Under the pieces are notes generated by a model. The model searched no databases. It was not told where the DNA came from and worked only from the letters and a program-made list of their open reading frames with translations. Positions 6,136 to 6,339 of a DNA stretch of 6,339 nt are shown here, in pieces. The stretch lies in assembly GCA_011620465.1 (NCBI GenBank), contig WOZC01000071.1:1-6339 (forward strand), in the 5' to 3' direction. Position numbers and translations under genes: made by a program. Source of the DNA: Anaerolineaceae bacterium. GTDB taxonomy: Bacteria > Chloroflexota > Anaerolineae > Anaerolineales > Anaerolineaceae. Numbering within the stretch: the first letter of the stretch is position 1; each line of letters begins with the position of its first letter.

Positions 6136-6339
6136 TCAACCAATTAAATCACGAATCTTGAGCGCAAATTGAAGTGAAAAAGCCGTTTCAGGATCTTTCA
6201 AGTCAATTTTCAGGTTATTCCGGATGCGATTGATCCGATAAACAATAGTGTTATAGTGTGTATACTGCACTTCGGAGATCTTGCGTAAATTGCCGCCGTG
6301 TTCAAAATATGCCTGGACTGTTTCCAGTAATTTGCCATC
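6136..6339 (-). CDS. PucR family transcriptional regulator, C-terminal fragment (cut by the window edge)
   Basis: The last 67 residues of a DNA-binding regulator whose N-terminal part lies beyond the right edge. The fragment reads LLETVQAYFEHGGNLRKISE (4-23), then THYNTIVYRINRIRNNLKID (28-47), then DPETAFSLQFALKIRDLIG (49-67). This is the C-terminal helix-turn-helix (HTH_30 type) of PucR/CdaR-like regulators: a helix of the Y-x-x-x-G-G-N-x-x form, the usual HxNTxxYRxNRI recognition helix, and the D-P-x-x-R/A-x-x-L-x-x-A-L-x-I close. The normally common Arg of the HRNT motif is Tyr here (HYNT). PucR and AllS-type regulators often control purine or ureide catabolism, which fits the AllFGH-like genes that follow. 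The TGA stop lies one base before the DUF2877 ATG, so regulator and enzymes are probably co-transcribed, possibly with autoregulation. The promoter and sensing domain are outside the window. Confidence 0.88.
   Translation of the reverse strand, partial: DGKLLETVQAYFEHGGNLRKISEVQYTHYNTIVYRINRIRNNLKIDLKDPETAFSLQFALKIRDLIG

Overview
All recognisable genes in this window lie on the minus strand and read from the right edge to the left edge. They form one tightly packed cluster. The base composition is moderate, two genes may use TTG starts, strong AAAGGAG or GGAGG ribosome sites are common, and the gene types are catabolic. This fits an anaerobic or facultative bacterium, for example a Firmicute or an anaerobic Chloroflexi lineage. 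The sequence alone does not fix the taxon, and no mobile element, phage gene, tRNA, rRNA or CRISPR array was seen.

Layout in transcription order: (1) the C-terminal end of a PucR-type helix-turn-helix regulator, cut by the right edge; (2) a DUF2877 protein (AllH/YlbF/YahE family); (3) an FdrA/YahF-type protein built on a succinyl-CoA-synthetase-alpha-like fold; (4) a 58-residue ORF at 3399..3575 that matches the short module found at the C-terminus of E. coli FdrA and the N-terminus of E. coli YahG; (5) a DUF1116 protein (AllG/YlbE/YahG family) with a TTG start; (6) a metal-dependent cyclase/kynurenine-formamidase-like hydrolase; (7) a strong intercistronic stem-loop; (8) a CaiB/BaiF class III CoA-transferase; (9) possibly the first codons of another gene, TAATG-coupled, at the left edge.

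In E. coli the three-protein set FdrA-DUF1116-DUF2877 is encoded by allFGH, which makes oxamic transcarbamylase, the enzyme that phosphorolyses oxalurate in anaerobic allantoin use. The order here (DUF2877, FdrA, DUF1116) and the residue patterns look closer, from memory, to the uncharacterised E. coli set yahE-yahF-yahG. My inference is that the operon encodes a carbamoyltransferase-like complex acting on a ureido or cyclic amide compound. The cyclase-family hydrolase would open or cleave an amide, the complex would recover a carbamoyl group, and the CoA-transferase would activate the remaining acid. The regulator at the head of the cluster fits a purine- or ureide-type inducer. No carbamate kinase, the usual partner, is present inside the window. 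Gene junctions are one to a few bases or overlapping from the regulator through the small ORF, so co-translation of the complex subunits is likely.
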